DNA of 64,000 nucleotides from Marinomonas rhodophyticola. Its GTDB lineage: Bacteria; Pseudomonadota; Gammaproteobacteria; Pseudomonadales; Marinomonadaceae. Position numbers and translations under genes: made by a program. The notes below the pieces were generated by a model, which saw only the letters and a list, made by a program, of their open reading frames with translations, had not been told where the DNA came from and made no database searches. The stretch lies in assembly GCF_026113935.1 (NCBI RefSeq), contig NZ_JAPEUL010000011.1, positions 1 to 64,000 of the forward strand. The letters run 5' to 3'. Positions 55,959 to 64,000 of this stretch are shown here, one piece after another (position 1 is the stretch's first letter; every line of letters starts with the position of its first letter).

Positions 55959-56675
55959 TTACTTGGCGGCTTCTGTCTCGCTTTCTTCGTTTACTACCTT
56001 GTGTAGTTCTACCACAAATTTCAGTGCGGCATTAGGTGGAATAGGACCTGTTCCACCAGGACCATAAGCTAGGTCTGCTGGGATATAAAGCTCGTATTTA
56101 GAGCCAGCGGTCATCAATTGTAGGCCTTCTGTCCATCCGGCGATTACGCCATTAAGAGGGAAAGAGATGGATTCACCACGTTGGTATGAACTGTCGAATA
56201 CAGTGCCGTCAATTAGGCTACCTTCGTAGTCCACTTCTACTGTGTCATTGGCGCTTGGCTTATCGCCTTTGCCTTCGGTGATGACTTTATAGAGCAAGCC
56301 AGATTCCGTTTTCTTCACGCCCTTTTCGGCTTCTTTTTCTTTCAGCCACGCTGCAGAGGCGGCTTTGGCTTCTTCTGCCGCTTTTTCTTCTTCAAGCTGT
56401 GCTTTTGCCATTTGTTCTTGCTGGTAGCTTTGAATGGTTTGTGTGACTTCATCCATGGTCATTTGACCTTCTTTACCGGCAAAAGCGTCTTGGAAGCCTG
56501 CCATGAAGGTTTTGATGTCTAGGTCAGAAAAGTCTTGTGACATGCGTGAACCAAACATAGTACCTATGCTGTAGCCAAGGCGTTGTTCTTTGGAGTCGAG
56601 TTTAACTGTATTATCCGCTGCGTATGCAAAAGAAACGGAAGACATGACCAGCGCCGCAATAAGCGTTTTTTTCAT
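55959..56675 (-). CDS. fklB: FKBP-type peptidyl-prolyl isomerase, periplasmic
   Basis: Starts MKKTLIAALVMSSVSFAYAA at the ATG at 56675, a clear signal peptide with cleavage after AYA; an ATG five codons upstream is possible. 238 residues. The N-terminal FKBP_N dimerisation helices (YSIGTMFGSRMSQDFSDLDI) are followed by an Ala/Glu/Lys-rich helix and an FKBP domain with VDYEGSLIDGTVFDSSYQRG, GVIAGWTEGLQLM and IPPNAALKFVVELH. It assists folding of envelope proteins. It probably belongs to the conserved chromosome flanking the locus. It is close to both FklB and FkpA; the symbol is approximate. Confidence 0.9.
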   Translation of the reverse strand: MKKTLIAALVMSSVSFAYAADNTVKLDSKEQRLGYSIGTMFGSRMSQDFSDLDIKTFMAGFQDAFAGKEGQMTMDEVTQTIQSYQQEQMAKAQLEEEKAAEEAKAASAAWLKEKEAEKGVKKTESGLLYKVITEGKGDKPSANDTVEVDYEGSLIDGTVFDSSYQRGESISFPLNGVIAGWTEGLQLMTAGSKYELYIPADLAYGPGGTGPIPPNAALKFVVELHKVVNEESETEAAK

Positions 56676-57139
56676 AACTATTTTTTTCATAAGGAGAGGT
56701 GTTCCATTATTTGTTGGTTTATCACTCAGTGATGTAAAGCATTCAGACGGAGTTTGATTTGCTTATTGTTAATTAACATTTCATGGGGCGAAAACAAAGC
56801 AGGAACAATGATATACGCCTTGTGCTTTGCAAATCAGATCCGTCGTTCCTATGTAACATAAGTGTTCTAACATAAGATAGGCTGTTTATGCCAATTTATA
56901 TGTTTTCATGTTACCAAAGCGACCCCTTCACCTGCACACTTTGTTTGAGTTCCAAAAGATCTCATTTAATTTCAAGAATGATTCCACAAAGCACAAGACG
57001 TTTAGTGAGATTAATCCTCTGCTCTTTGCTGAGACAATCGCTTTTACACAAGCATGACAGTGTTTGCTAAAGCTGTTTTGTTTATTTGTTGCTCTTTACG
57101 GTTTGTTGACTGTCGGCCTAAGTCAGGGGGTTGGTGTGA

Positions 57140-58317
57140 TTAGATTTTTGTCGGCCTAAAGGCCGACAGGGGATGGTTTTTTTGTAGGAAGGCTTTGACG
57201 ACGTTTTCTGGTTTGAAGTCTTCTATCCATTTTTCTTGTATTGGGTAGCCGTTTTGTTCGACGATTTGATCTATTTTTTGTGCGAGTGCGTCGGCATGTT
57301 GCTCGCATAGGTAGGGTTCGAGTTCGTCTTTGAAAATGTCTCGAACTCCGCCGGGGCAGTCGACGGAGATAATGGGGGTGCCACAAGCAAGGGATTCAAA
57401 AAGTACAATGCCTAGTCCTTCGAATTTAGAGCTTAGTACGAATAAGCTGGCGTGTTTCATCCATACATAGGGGTTCGCTTGGTTGCCAACAAAGAGTACC
57501 TTGTTATCTATTCCTAGGGACTTTGCGGTATTTTGTAATTCGGTCTTTAATTTGCCTTCTCCAACGATTACCAAGGGCTGTGTTGTGCGGCTTTTGGCGT
57601 AGGCTTCTAGTAGCATTTGTTGGTCTTTTTGTGGGACCAGTCTTGCTACGTTGACAATATAGGGGCCGTTAGGCATTCCCTGTGGTTTTTCGGCGTCTGC
57701 TTGCTGACGAATTTGTGCAATCGGGCAAGGGTTGGTAATCACTTGGATGTGTTGAGGGGTAATGTTTTCTTTGTCAAATAGTGCGATGGCGGCATTTTTT
57801 ACGCCATTGGAGACAGCGGCAAGTTGCTTATTTTGGAAAAGAACGTGAAAGCGCTTTTTGGACAAGCGTTTGCTGTTTGAATTGGCTTTGACTATGTTTT
57901 CTAACACGTAGACGGCGTTGTCATGTTGGAATGACCATACGCTTTCGTAGGTTCCTTCGCCTCTGAAGACAATACGGTCAAATTGACCGTATTGTTTTTC
58001 CAATTGAGCGACTTTTTTTGTAGCTGTTGACCCCCATACCACCCAGCGATAAGGAAGTGCGATTTTCGCCATACAAGGTTGCAAAGCTTGGCGGCGATTT
58101 CGGCGAAGATACTTAACGGTCGGCCGAGTGTCAGTTTGTTGACATTAAATTCATGTAATATAACGCTTTTGTTATTTGGGTAGAGTGGGTCTTTGCGTAT
58201 TTTGAAGTAGAGTAAATGACTTTCATGGCCTTGATCTGCGAAGGCATCGGCTAGGTTAACGGCAACACGCTCCATCCCGCCAGTTTTTAATGTTCTTACA
58301 ACGACCAATGTGCGCAT
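57140..58317 (-). CDS. GT4-family glycosyltransferase (one frameshift)
   Basis: Begins MRTLVVVRTLKTGGMERVAV at the ATG at 58317, a typical GT4 opening (GGMERV). The frame breaks in the A run near 58017; adding one A gives GGQQLQKKVAQLEKQYGQFD and about 392 residues. Donor half: NVARLVPQKDQQMLLEAYAK, VGEGKLKTEL, VFVGNQANPYVWMKHASLFV and SKFEGLGIVLFESLACGTPI. The final residues (NHPLSAFRPTKI) are translated from a dispersed palindrome, so the natural end was probably changed by that insertion. It may act on lipopolysaccharide core. Confidence 0.82.
57147..57170. repeat. Dispersed palindrome at a gene end
   Basis: ttttgtcggcctaaaggccg acag. It supplies the last residues and leads into the stop of the minus-strand GT4 gene. 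The 56691-57139 gap upstream holds a half-copy (actgtcggcctaagtcag at 57109-57126) and no convincing gene. Confidence 0.75.
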
Positions 58318-58421
58318 GAGTTGCATCTCTTTTGACTTAAATACTGAGGAGTAATAGTAACCTAAAGTGTGACAAGGCGTCATTCATCGTGAAGAGGGTT
58401 TTGGTTTGGTGTGATTGGGCT

Positions 58422-58443
58422 TTTGACGGCCTAATGGCCGACA
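58422..58443. repeat. Dispersed palindrome
   Basis: ttttgacggcctaatggccg ac, between the GT4 start and the lysO end, with the shared ttggtgtgattgg prefix. Confidence 0.7.
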
Positions 58444-58463
58444 AACGCGAAAAGGATGCTTTT

Positions 58464-59378
58464 TTAACTTATTCCCATAAACAGCGGAATCAGTATTGGT
58501 ACAAGTATGCTCATGATGAAGCCGCTGGCGATGCAGACGGGGACGATCTGTGCACCATGAAATTTGCCGAGCATGGGGAGGGTGAAGTCCATGGCGGTGG
58601 CACCGGAATAGCCGACTGACATGTGGCTGTTGAGGCGGGCTAAGAAGGGAATTAGCATGAGCGCTAGGATTTCTCGGCTTAGGTCGAGCAAGAACGCGGT
58701 GGTGCCAAGTACTGGGTCGCCTAAGCCAGTAATGAGGATGCCAGACAGGCTATACCAACCAAAGCCTGATACCACGGCGAGTCCTTGGTTCCAGCTTAGT
58801 CCAAGAATTAGGCTACCAACCCAGCCAGCTAATAGGGTGGTTGCGATGGTGACGAGGGCGATGATGACGCCTTGAACGTTGAGGAAAAGTTTGCGCAAAC
58901 GGTGGTTGCCTTGGCGCAGTTGGCAGCCAATCAAAAACAGCAGTACGTAAAGCAAGCCTGTTACCAGTTCATCGACCCCTGTTAGCCAGTCTTTGGCAAA
59001 TATGCCGATTATTAGACCACCTATTACCCAAGCAATGGTTTTTAGCGCGTCAATCAGTGCATGGGTTTTGCTGTCATTTGGACCGATGCTAGGCTGTCGG
59101 CGTGTGTGCCGCCAAAGCGTAAGCCGCTTAGATAGAGCCCCTGTAAGGCCAATGACGCTAATGAGGACAAAGAGAACCAATGCTTGGTAGCCAGCAATGA
59201 ATAATTTTTCGGCAAGGTTGTCCAAGGCTCCCAAACTGAAACCGATGAGTCCGAGTATAAGATAGACAAGCTGTTCGAGTCCTTTTGCCACACGAGCTGG
59301 GGTAAAGAGTTTGATGTTTACCCAGTAGCCGAAGAGTAATGCAATAAGTAGTGGGCCAAGTGTCGCGATAATAGTCAT
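58464..59378 (-). CDS. lysO: LysO-family lysine exporter (DUF340)
   Basis: A 304-residue membrane protein with about eight helices. GLIGFSLGALDNL, the central GLLYVLLFLIGCQLRQG and the C-terminal SGFGWYSLSGILITGLGDPV and SVGYSGATAMDFTLPMLGKF match LysO/YbjE, which exports lysine and the toxic analogue thialysine in E. coli. It is complete. Not related to polysaccharide synthesis; it marks the chromosomal flank. No lysine riboswitch-like leader is evident in the short gap upstream. Confidence 0.88.
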   Translation of the reverse strand: MTIIATLGPLLIALLFGYWVNIKLFTPARVAKGLEQLVYLILGLIGFSLGALDNLAEKLFIAGYQALVLFVLISVIGLTGALSKRLTLWRHTRRQPSIGPNDSKTHALIDALKTIAWVIGGLIIGIFAKDWLTGVDELVTGLLYVLLFLIGCQLRQGNHRLRKLFLNVQGVIIALVTIATTLLAGWVGSLILGLSWNQGLAVVSGFGWYSLSGILITGLGDPVLGTTAFLLDLSREILALMLIPFLARLNSHMSVGYSGATAMDFTLPMLGKFHGAQIVPVCIASGFIMSILVPILIPLFMGIS

Positions 59379-59480
59379 GTAGGCAAGGTCTTCCTAGACA
59401 GGGTGCTTGATAAAAAATAAGAGCGGCATTTTCTCGGTATTTACCGGTAAATACAAGTTTGGTGTTGTTGCATGGCTTTT

Positions 59481-59508
59481 TTGTCGGCCTGAAGGCGCGG
59501 CCGACAGG
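59481..59508. repeat. Dispersed palindrome
   Basis: ttgtcggcctgaaggcgcgg ccgacagg, a variant with extra cg in the centre, between divergent lysO and the MATE gene. Confidence 0.7.
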
Positions 59509-59590
59509 TGATTGGGTGCAATGTGGGGGGATCGGTGGTAAATTGCTCGGCTGTTTTTTGTCGTTTTCTATGGATAGTCGGTGGTGATGT

Positions 59591-60961
59591 GTGGTTGTGC
59601 GTTTTCCGGTGTTGAGAGAAGTGTTGCATTTGCTGTTCCCTATGGTGTTGACGATGACATTGGAGTTGTCTATTAGTGTGGTGGATACCATTATGCTTGG
59701 GCATTACAGTGCGTTGCATTTGGCGGCGGTTGGCTTGGCATCGAGTTTGTGGTTGCCGGTTGGGTGTTTCCTGATTGGTGTAACGTTTGGTATTACGCCA
59801 TTGGTGACACGACATTTACATGGTCGGCAGCCTAAACTGGTTAACCTGTATATGTCGCAGGCGGTGGGGTTGTCGCTTGTGCTTGGGGTGTTGGCAAGCT
59901 TGGTGGCGATTACGGTGTTGCCTTATTTTGCAGGGTTGATGGCAACTGAAGAGGAAACGCGACAGGTTTCTATTTCGTATTTGTATATTTTTGCGCCTGC
60001 GTTACCGATGTTGGCTTTAATGACCGCGTACAAGAATTTGTTTGAAGCCGCGGGTCGTCCGGGATTTCCGTTGTTTGTCGCCAGTTTTGGGTTAGTGTTA
60101 AACATACTGTTTAATTATGTGCTGATTTTTGGTCGTTTTGGTTTTCCTGAAATGGGCGCTAAAGGTGCGGCCCTGGCGTCTGCTTTGTCTTTGTATTTGG
60201 CAGTGGCGTTGTTTTTTGTCTATGACCGGTTTCTCAATAAAACGCCTTTGTTTACGAGTTTGGTGTGGCGTTATACGCGTAAATTTTCCATTTTGTTAAA
60301 CATTGGTGCGCCAGCCGGTTTTGCTTTTGCGTTTGAGGTTGGGCTGTTTTCTTCCATGACTTGGCTGATTTCTTCGTTTGGTGATTTGGCGTTGGGCGGC
60401 GGACAGATTGTGATGTCTTACACGTCTTTCTTGTTTACACCTATGATGGCGATGAGTGCGGTGACGGCGATTGTGGTGGCGAAAGCCATGTCGAAAGAGG
60501 GCGTTGATGGGGTTAGAAAACGCATTCGTGTGATCGTGTGGTTAGGTCTTACCTATGTGAGTACCTGTTTTGTGATTACTCAGGTGTTTCATGAGCAGAT
60601 TCCGTTTATCTATAGCAATAATGCGGAAGTGGTGGCGCTGGCGGCGAGTATTTTGTTGATCTCTTCGTGTTATCAATTCCCTGATATGTTGCAGACGGTG
60701 TTTACTGGGGCGTTGCGAGGCTTCCGTGATACGCGTTCTACGATGATTGCTTTTGCGGTGTCTCTGTTTGGTTTGAGTATGCCGTTTGGTTTTTGGTTGT
60801 CTCATTATAGCCCTTGGGCGGAGACCTTATCGCTGCGCGGTTTTTATATTGGCTTGGGCGCGGGGTTGACCTTGTTGGCGGTGATCTTGATTGTGCGTTT
60901 TCGGGTGGTATTGGCTCGATACGAAGGCCGACGCATTGCTTCCCCAAGGGAAGTGGCGTAA
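59591..60961 (+). CDS. MATE-family multidrug efflux transporter (NorM-like)
   Basis: A 456-residue, twelve-helix cation-coupled exporter, starting with GTG 59591 (or GTG 59597). Duplicated six-helix halves are visible: the first begins LLFPMVLTMTLELSISVVDT, the second LNIGAPAGFAFAFEVGLFSS. ALASALSLYLAV, QFPDMLQTVFTGALRGFRDT and an N-terminal Asp in VVDTIMLGHYS fit the NorM branch. It exports cationic drugs or dyes across the inner membrane. It is separate from the Wzx flippases, which share the superfamily fold. Confidence 0.9.
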   Translation: MVVRFPVLREVLHLLFPMVLTMTLELSISVVDTIMLGHYSALHLAAVGLASSLWLPVGCFLIGVTFGITPLVTRHLHGRQPKLVNLYMSQAVGLSLVLGVLASLVAITVLPYFAGLMATEEETRQVSISYLYIFAPALPMLALMTAYKNLFEAAGRPGFPLFVASFGLVLNILFNYVLIFGRFGFPEMGAKGAALASALSLYLAVALFFVYDRFLNKTPLFTSLVWRYTRKFSILLNIGAPAGFAFAFEVGLFSSMTWLISSFGDLALGGGQIVMSYTSFLFTPMMAMSAVTAIVVAKAMSKEGVDGVRKRIRVIVWLGLTYVSTCFVITQVFHEQIPFIYSNNAEVVALAASILLISSCYQFPDMLQTVFTGALRGFRDTRSTMIAFAVSLFGLSMPFGFWLSHYSPWAETLSLRGFYIGLGAGLTLLAVILIVRFRVVLARYEGRRIASPREVA

Positions 60962-61019
60962 CGGAAAAAATGTCAAATCAAGTGATTGAATTTAAGTGAA
61001 AGATTAGGAAAGTCTGATT

Positions 61020-62024
61020 ATGGCATTAATAGGTAGCAAGTTTTTTGAGAGAAATTTATTTTTTCTAAGACGGTTCTTTCCTAGGTTAAGACACGCTTAT
61101 CACTATTACCATGGGATCAATTATCAAAGTTTACCCTCAAAAAAGTATCCTCATGTGGTAGACAACGTGAATGTTGCAACGGATGTGCTTGAAAATCACT
61201 TAAGAAAAGCGCTTTTATCGCATCATGAAAGTTCTGCTGGTATACCTAAGACAATTTGGCTGTATTGGAATTCGTCTATTGATAAAGCCCCTGACGTTGT
61301 GAAAGTAAGTATTAAAACGTGGAAGGAAATGAATCCTGCTTATGATGTTATCATTTTAACAGATGACAATATTGAGGAGTATTTAGGCTTTGATTTCAAC
61401 TCGGTTTTTTATATCGCAACAGTGAATTTAGGATATGCCATGAAAGCGGATATCTTACGTTTATATTTATTAAGTATGCATGGCGGCATTTGGGTAGACA
61501 GTACCAGTTTTTGTATCCAGGCTTTAGATCAATGGTTACCTGAGTGTGTTTCAGAAAATGGATTATTTACCTTTAGGCATATGACAAATCAGACTAGGCC
61601 TATAGAAGCTTGGTTTATTGCGTCTGAAAAAGGCCATTTTATTATTAAAGACGTATTGGCATTGTTTTTGGATCATTTGTTTAAAGATAGAAAGAACAGC
61701 TTGTTTATTTCGAACAGACTTAAGACATTGGGTCTTTCAGATAGTGGTAGTGAGCGGTTTGGTAAAGATGTTGTTTTAAATGCTGAGAAATTTAATTTCA
61801 TGCCATATTTTAGTGTTGGCTATTTTTTTAATGAGGCTTTTAGTCGTCAAAATGGGAAAGAAATTATGGAGGGTTTGTTAAAAAAACCAAACCATCACGC
61901 CATTAATAATAGTGATTTAGATATAGTAAAAAACAGTTTTGTTTCTAAGCAAACATATAAGAAAGATTATCAAGATTCAAATGTGTATTTGAACAGAAAA
62001 GCTTGGGTTTTAAGTCGTTTGTAA
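61020..62024 (+). CDS. Capsular-polysaccharide-type glycosyltransferase (GT32-like, DXD)
   Basis: A 334-residue protein with IPKTIWLYWNSSIDKAPDVV, SIKTWKEMNPAYDVIILTDD and GYAMKADILRLYLLSMHGGI followed by WVDST, the DXD-type sugar-binding site of the capsular synthesis (PF05704/GT32) family. No membrane anchor. Related enzymes transfer hexoses, including in LPS core. GC is lower than in the MATE gene before it, a hint of transfer. It is an isolated gene after 58 bases, perhaps a late decoration enzyme. Confidence 0.82.
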   Translation: MALIGSKFFERNLFFLRRFFPRLRHAYHYYHGINYQSLPSKKYPHVVDNVNVATDVLENHLRKALLSHHESSAGIPKTIWLYWNSSIDKAPDVVKVSIKTWKEMNPAYDVIILTDDNIEEYLGFDFNSVFYIATVNLGYAMKADILRLYLLSMHGGIWVDSTSFCIQALDQWLPECVSENGLFTFRHMTNQTRPIEAWFIASEKGHFIIKDVLALFLDHLFKDRKNSLFISNRLKTLGLSDSGSERFGKDVVLNAEKFNFMPYFSVGYFFNEAFSRQNGKEIMEGLLKKPNHHAINNSDLDIVKNSFVSKQTYKKDYQDSNVYLNRKAWVLSRL

Positions 62025-62039
62025 TATTGGGCTGATTTT

Positions 62040-62083
62040 TGAGGTAAGCGCCTCGTTCCTCGGTTCATCTGATCTACAAGGAA
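62040..62083. repeat. Degenerate gtcaga-type palindrome
   Basis: gaggtaagcgcctcgttcct cggttcatctgatctacaag resembles the second repeat family at 25571-25628. It is followed by a partial ggtcgcgagcgagttttgta gacc element. Confidence 0.55.
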
Positions 62084-62154
62084 TATGGGTTCCCGCCTTC
62101 GAGGCTGTCGCTAAAGGTCGCGAGCGAGTTTTGTAGACCTGTATAAGCCCTAAA

Positions 62155-62200
62155 ACCCCACCCTAGCCCTCCCCTTCAAAGACACAAGGGGAGGGGATAA
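62155..62200. repeat. Single GC-rich hairpin module
   Basis: accccaccctagccctcccc ttcaaagacacaaggggagggg, one copy of the A/C module of the 22.5 kb array, at the hmuV 3' end. Confidence 0.75.
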
Positions 62201-62223
62201 AACCAGCCTGCTTCTGCCCCGCT

Positions 62224-63010
62224 TTATTGTTTAAATTGCCATTGCGGTAGTTGGGTGTCTGGGTGTGACAGGCGGATTAGGTCTGCTTGGTAGGTGGTTT
62301 CTATTTGCTTTCCTTGGGCGAGTTGGCTGGGTTCGCTGTTGAAGGTGATTTTGCCTTGTTCGAGTAGGACAAGCTTGTCGCCGTAGAGTGCGGCTAGGTT
62401 GATGTCGTGCAGTATGCAGAGTATGCCTAGGCCTTTTTGGCTGAGTGTTTTTAAAAGTCGCAATATCCGTTGTTGTTGGTGTAGGTCTAGGGCAGAAATG
62501 AGCTTCGTCTAACAGCAGGTATTTTGCGGCTTGTGGGTGTTGGTTTGGGTCCGCGTAGATTTGCACTAGGACTCGGGCAAGTTGGATGCGTTGTTGCTCT
62601 CCACCGGACAAGCTGGCGTAGATGCGTGTGTCAGTGTCGACCATGCCGACTTCGCTGAGGGTGTCATGTATTAAGCGGTTGGCTTGTTGGTTGGACAAGG
62701 TCCACGGTGCGGTCCCTAATGACACCACTTCTTTAACGGTGAGTGTAAAAGGCATGTGTATTTGTTGGGTCAATACTGCGCGTTTTTTGGCTAAGTCAGC
62801 CAGAGACCAATCCGCTAGCGGTTTGTCGTCTAGGTTAATGTGTCCCGTGTCGGCTTGAAGCGCCCCAGAGCAGCATTTGAGTAAGGTGGATTTTCCCGCG
62901 CCATTTGGTCCCAGTACAATGGTCAGTTGACCCGGTTTGATGGAAAAAGACACCTGATCCAAGAGCGGTTTGCCAGATCGGCTAAGAGACAGTTGGTTGA
63001 CGGTTAACAT
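62224..63010 (-). CDS. hmuV: Haem/iron-siderophore ABC transporter ATPase, HmuV-like (one frameshift)
   Basis: Starts MLTVNQLSLSRSGKPLLDQV at the ATG at 63010, overlapping the permease stop (TAATG). Walker A LGPNGAGKST, Q-loop region LTQQIHMPFTLTV, signature LSGGEQQRIQLARVLVQ and Walker B YLLLDEA are present. One extra base near 62507 breaks the frame after LLLDEA; removing it gives ISALDLHQQQRILRLLKTLS and LHDINLAALYGDKLVLL to the stop at 62224, about 261 residues. It energises uptake by the adjacent FecCD permease. The Q-P-N-Q-H-P insert before Walker B is typical of HmuV. Confidence 0.88.
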
Positions 63011-64000
63011 TAGTTGGTTGCTCGAATATTTTTTAACAGTAGCCATAAAAAGAACGGCCCGCCGAGTAAGCTGGTGACGAGGCCAACGGGCAGTTCGGCT
63101 GGAATCACTAGGATTCTAGCTAGGGTGTCGGCACTGGTGAGTAAGCTGGCGCCGAGTAAGGCTGAGCAGGGAATGACGATGCGGTTGTCGGCACCAAACA
63201 TCATGCGTATTAAGTGCGGTACCATGAGGCCAATAAAGCCAATTAACCCGGTGAAGGCAACGGTCACGCCAACACATAACGCCACAACGGCAATGAGTTT
63301 GATTTTAAATTTCTCCACATCCAAGCCAAGATAACGGGCTTCTTCTTCTCCTAGTAATAGCAGATTCAGATTTTTAGACTGACGCCACACATAACACAGC
63401 AATGGCAATAAAAGGCTGGCGACAACGGCGACTTGTTCCCATCGTGCGCCGCCAAGGTTGCCCATGGCCCAAAATGTCAGCGCGCGCAATTGTTCATCGT
63501 TGCTCAAGTAGGTCAGTAAGCCGGTGGCGGAACCTGATAGGGCGTTAATGGCAATCCCTGCGAGTAATAGGTGTAATACAGAGACTTGTCCTTTGTGTTT
63601 GGATAATTGAAAAATCAGCCAGCAGGTTAATACGGCCCCAAGAAAGGCCGCACTGCTTTGCATATAAGACTGTGCCCAAAGGGGCAAGTTACCTGAAAAT
63701 GGGTTGAGAACGATCAAGATACCAACAAAGACCGATGCCCCTGAAGAGACGCCCAGTAACCCAGGATCTGCCAATGGGTTGCGGAAGAGGGCTTGCATGA
63801 GCGCGCCAGATACCGCCAAGGCCGCACCAACTAAGATCGCCATGAATAATCTCGGTAGCCGCACTGTGATGAGGATTTGTTTGTCTATGTCGTTCATGGA
63901 CGACAAAAGCATCTCTTTCCAGCCGATAGAATACGCCCCTTGAGTGAGGGCGAATAATCCCACCATGCCTAATACAGTGATCAGCAGGGGATACGGAATA
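63010..64000 (-). CDS. hmuU: Haem/iron-siderophore ABC transporter permease, FecCD family (partial)
   Basis: The frame is open to the right window edge, so the N-terminus is missing. At least 330 residues are present, with helices typical of FecCD permeases: LPRLFMAILVGAALAVSGAL, NPLADPGLLGVSSGASVFVG, GIAINALSGSATGLLTYLSN, FTGLIGFIGLMVPHLIRM and SADTLARILVIPAELPVG. The last contacts the ATPase. Coupled to hmuV by TAATG. The binding protein and receptor are probably beyond the edge. Confidence 0.92.
   Translation of the reverse strand, partial: IPYPLLITVLGMVGLFALTQGAYSIGWKEMLLSSMNDIDKQILITVRLPRLFMAILVGAALAVSGALMQALFRNPLADPGLLGVSSGASVFVGILIVLNPFSGNLPLWAQSYMQSSAAFLGAVLTCWLIFQLSKHKGQVSVLHLLLAGIAINALSGSATGLLTYLSNDEQLRALTFWAMGNLGGARWEQVAVVASLLLPLLCYVWRQSKNLNLLLLGEEEARYLGLDVEKFKIKLIAVVALCVGVTVAFTGLIGFIGLMVPHLIRMMFGADNRIVIPCSALLGASLLTSADTLARILVIPAELPVGLVTSLLGGPFFLWLLLKNIRATN

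Noticed and set aside
56888-57070. 60-residue plus-strand frame in the gap after the FKBP gene
   Set aside because: No convincing ribosome site, no family resemblance and biased composition typical of non-coding DNA.

Overview
The window is a long surface-polysaccharide (O-antigen/exopolysaccharide) locus of a Gram-negative gammaproteobacterium. Gene content (wecB/wecC, WbpM-type dehydratase, WcaJ-type initiator, WaaL-type ligase, LysO, DUF2235, hmu-type haem transporter) and the many short dispersed palindromes suggest a marine Oceanospirillales member such as Marinomonas. The genus is an inference; the polysaccharide function is seen directly.

Layout. 0-1 kb: Wzz chain-length regulator. 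1.1-5.9 kb: accessory genes, namely a HicB antitoxin with a HicA remnant, a metallo-beta-lactamase/beta-CASP nuclease, a single-chain HEPN-nucleotidyltransferase fusion, an MntA/HepT pair whose toxin has a stop codon, and an EPS-type MarR regulator. 6.1-11.1 kb: nucleotide-sugar genes rfbB, rfbA, a truncated ketoisomerase fused to a copy of the regulator, wecB and wecC. 11.1-20.2 kb: a very AT-rich Wzx/Wzy block with glycosyltransferases, a CapK-like adenylate-forming enzyme, a heparinase-like protein, an epimerase and an initiating sugar-phosphate transferase; the WbpM-type dehydratase follows at 20.5-22.4 kb. 22.5-23.6 kb: an array of GC-rich hairpin repeats. 23.5-25.5 kb: a DUF2235 hydrolase and a third nucleotidyltransferase/HEPN pair. 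25.8-29.9 kb: galE, manC, manB. 29.9-41.9 kb: ABC exporter wzm/wzt, large glycosyltransferases, a GtrB-like pair and a second 2-epimerase. 42-48.8 kb: a second flippase, a WecD-like acetyltransferase, wecE, and a tightly packed five-gene set (phosphodiesterase, HAD phosphatase, degenerate nucleotidyltransferase-SnoaL fusion, cupin, intact nucleotidyltransferase) that looks like an unassigned decoration pathway. 48.8-52.9 kb: gmd, rmd and two GT4 transferases. 52.9-58.3 kb, minus strand: WcaJ-like initiator, O-antigen ligase, FKBP isomerase and another GT4. 58.4-64 kb: LysO exporter, MATE pump, a capsular-type glycosyltransferase and the haem ABC transporter hmuV/hmuU (the latter runs off the edge).

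How it works together. rfbA/rfbB/wecE plus the GNAT would make dTDP-Fuc4NAc; wecB/wecC make UDP-ManNAcA; manC/manB/gmd/rmd make GDP-D-rhamnose; the WbpM-type enzyme makes a 4-keto-6-deoxy UDP-HexNAc. There are two initiating transferases, two flippases, one Wzy, one Wzm/Wzt exporter and one ligase, so at least two glycans or a mosaic of old and new loci are encoded.

Caution on quality. About 19 genes are broken by some 24 single-base shifts, mostly in homopolymers, and each is repaired by one base into a full-length family member. This looks more like sequencing error than decay. I therefore give full gene spans across the shifts and state where each shift lies.
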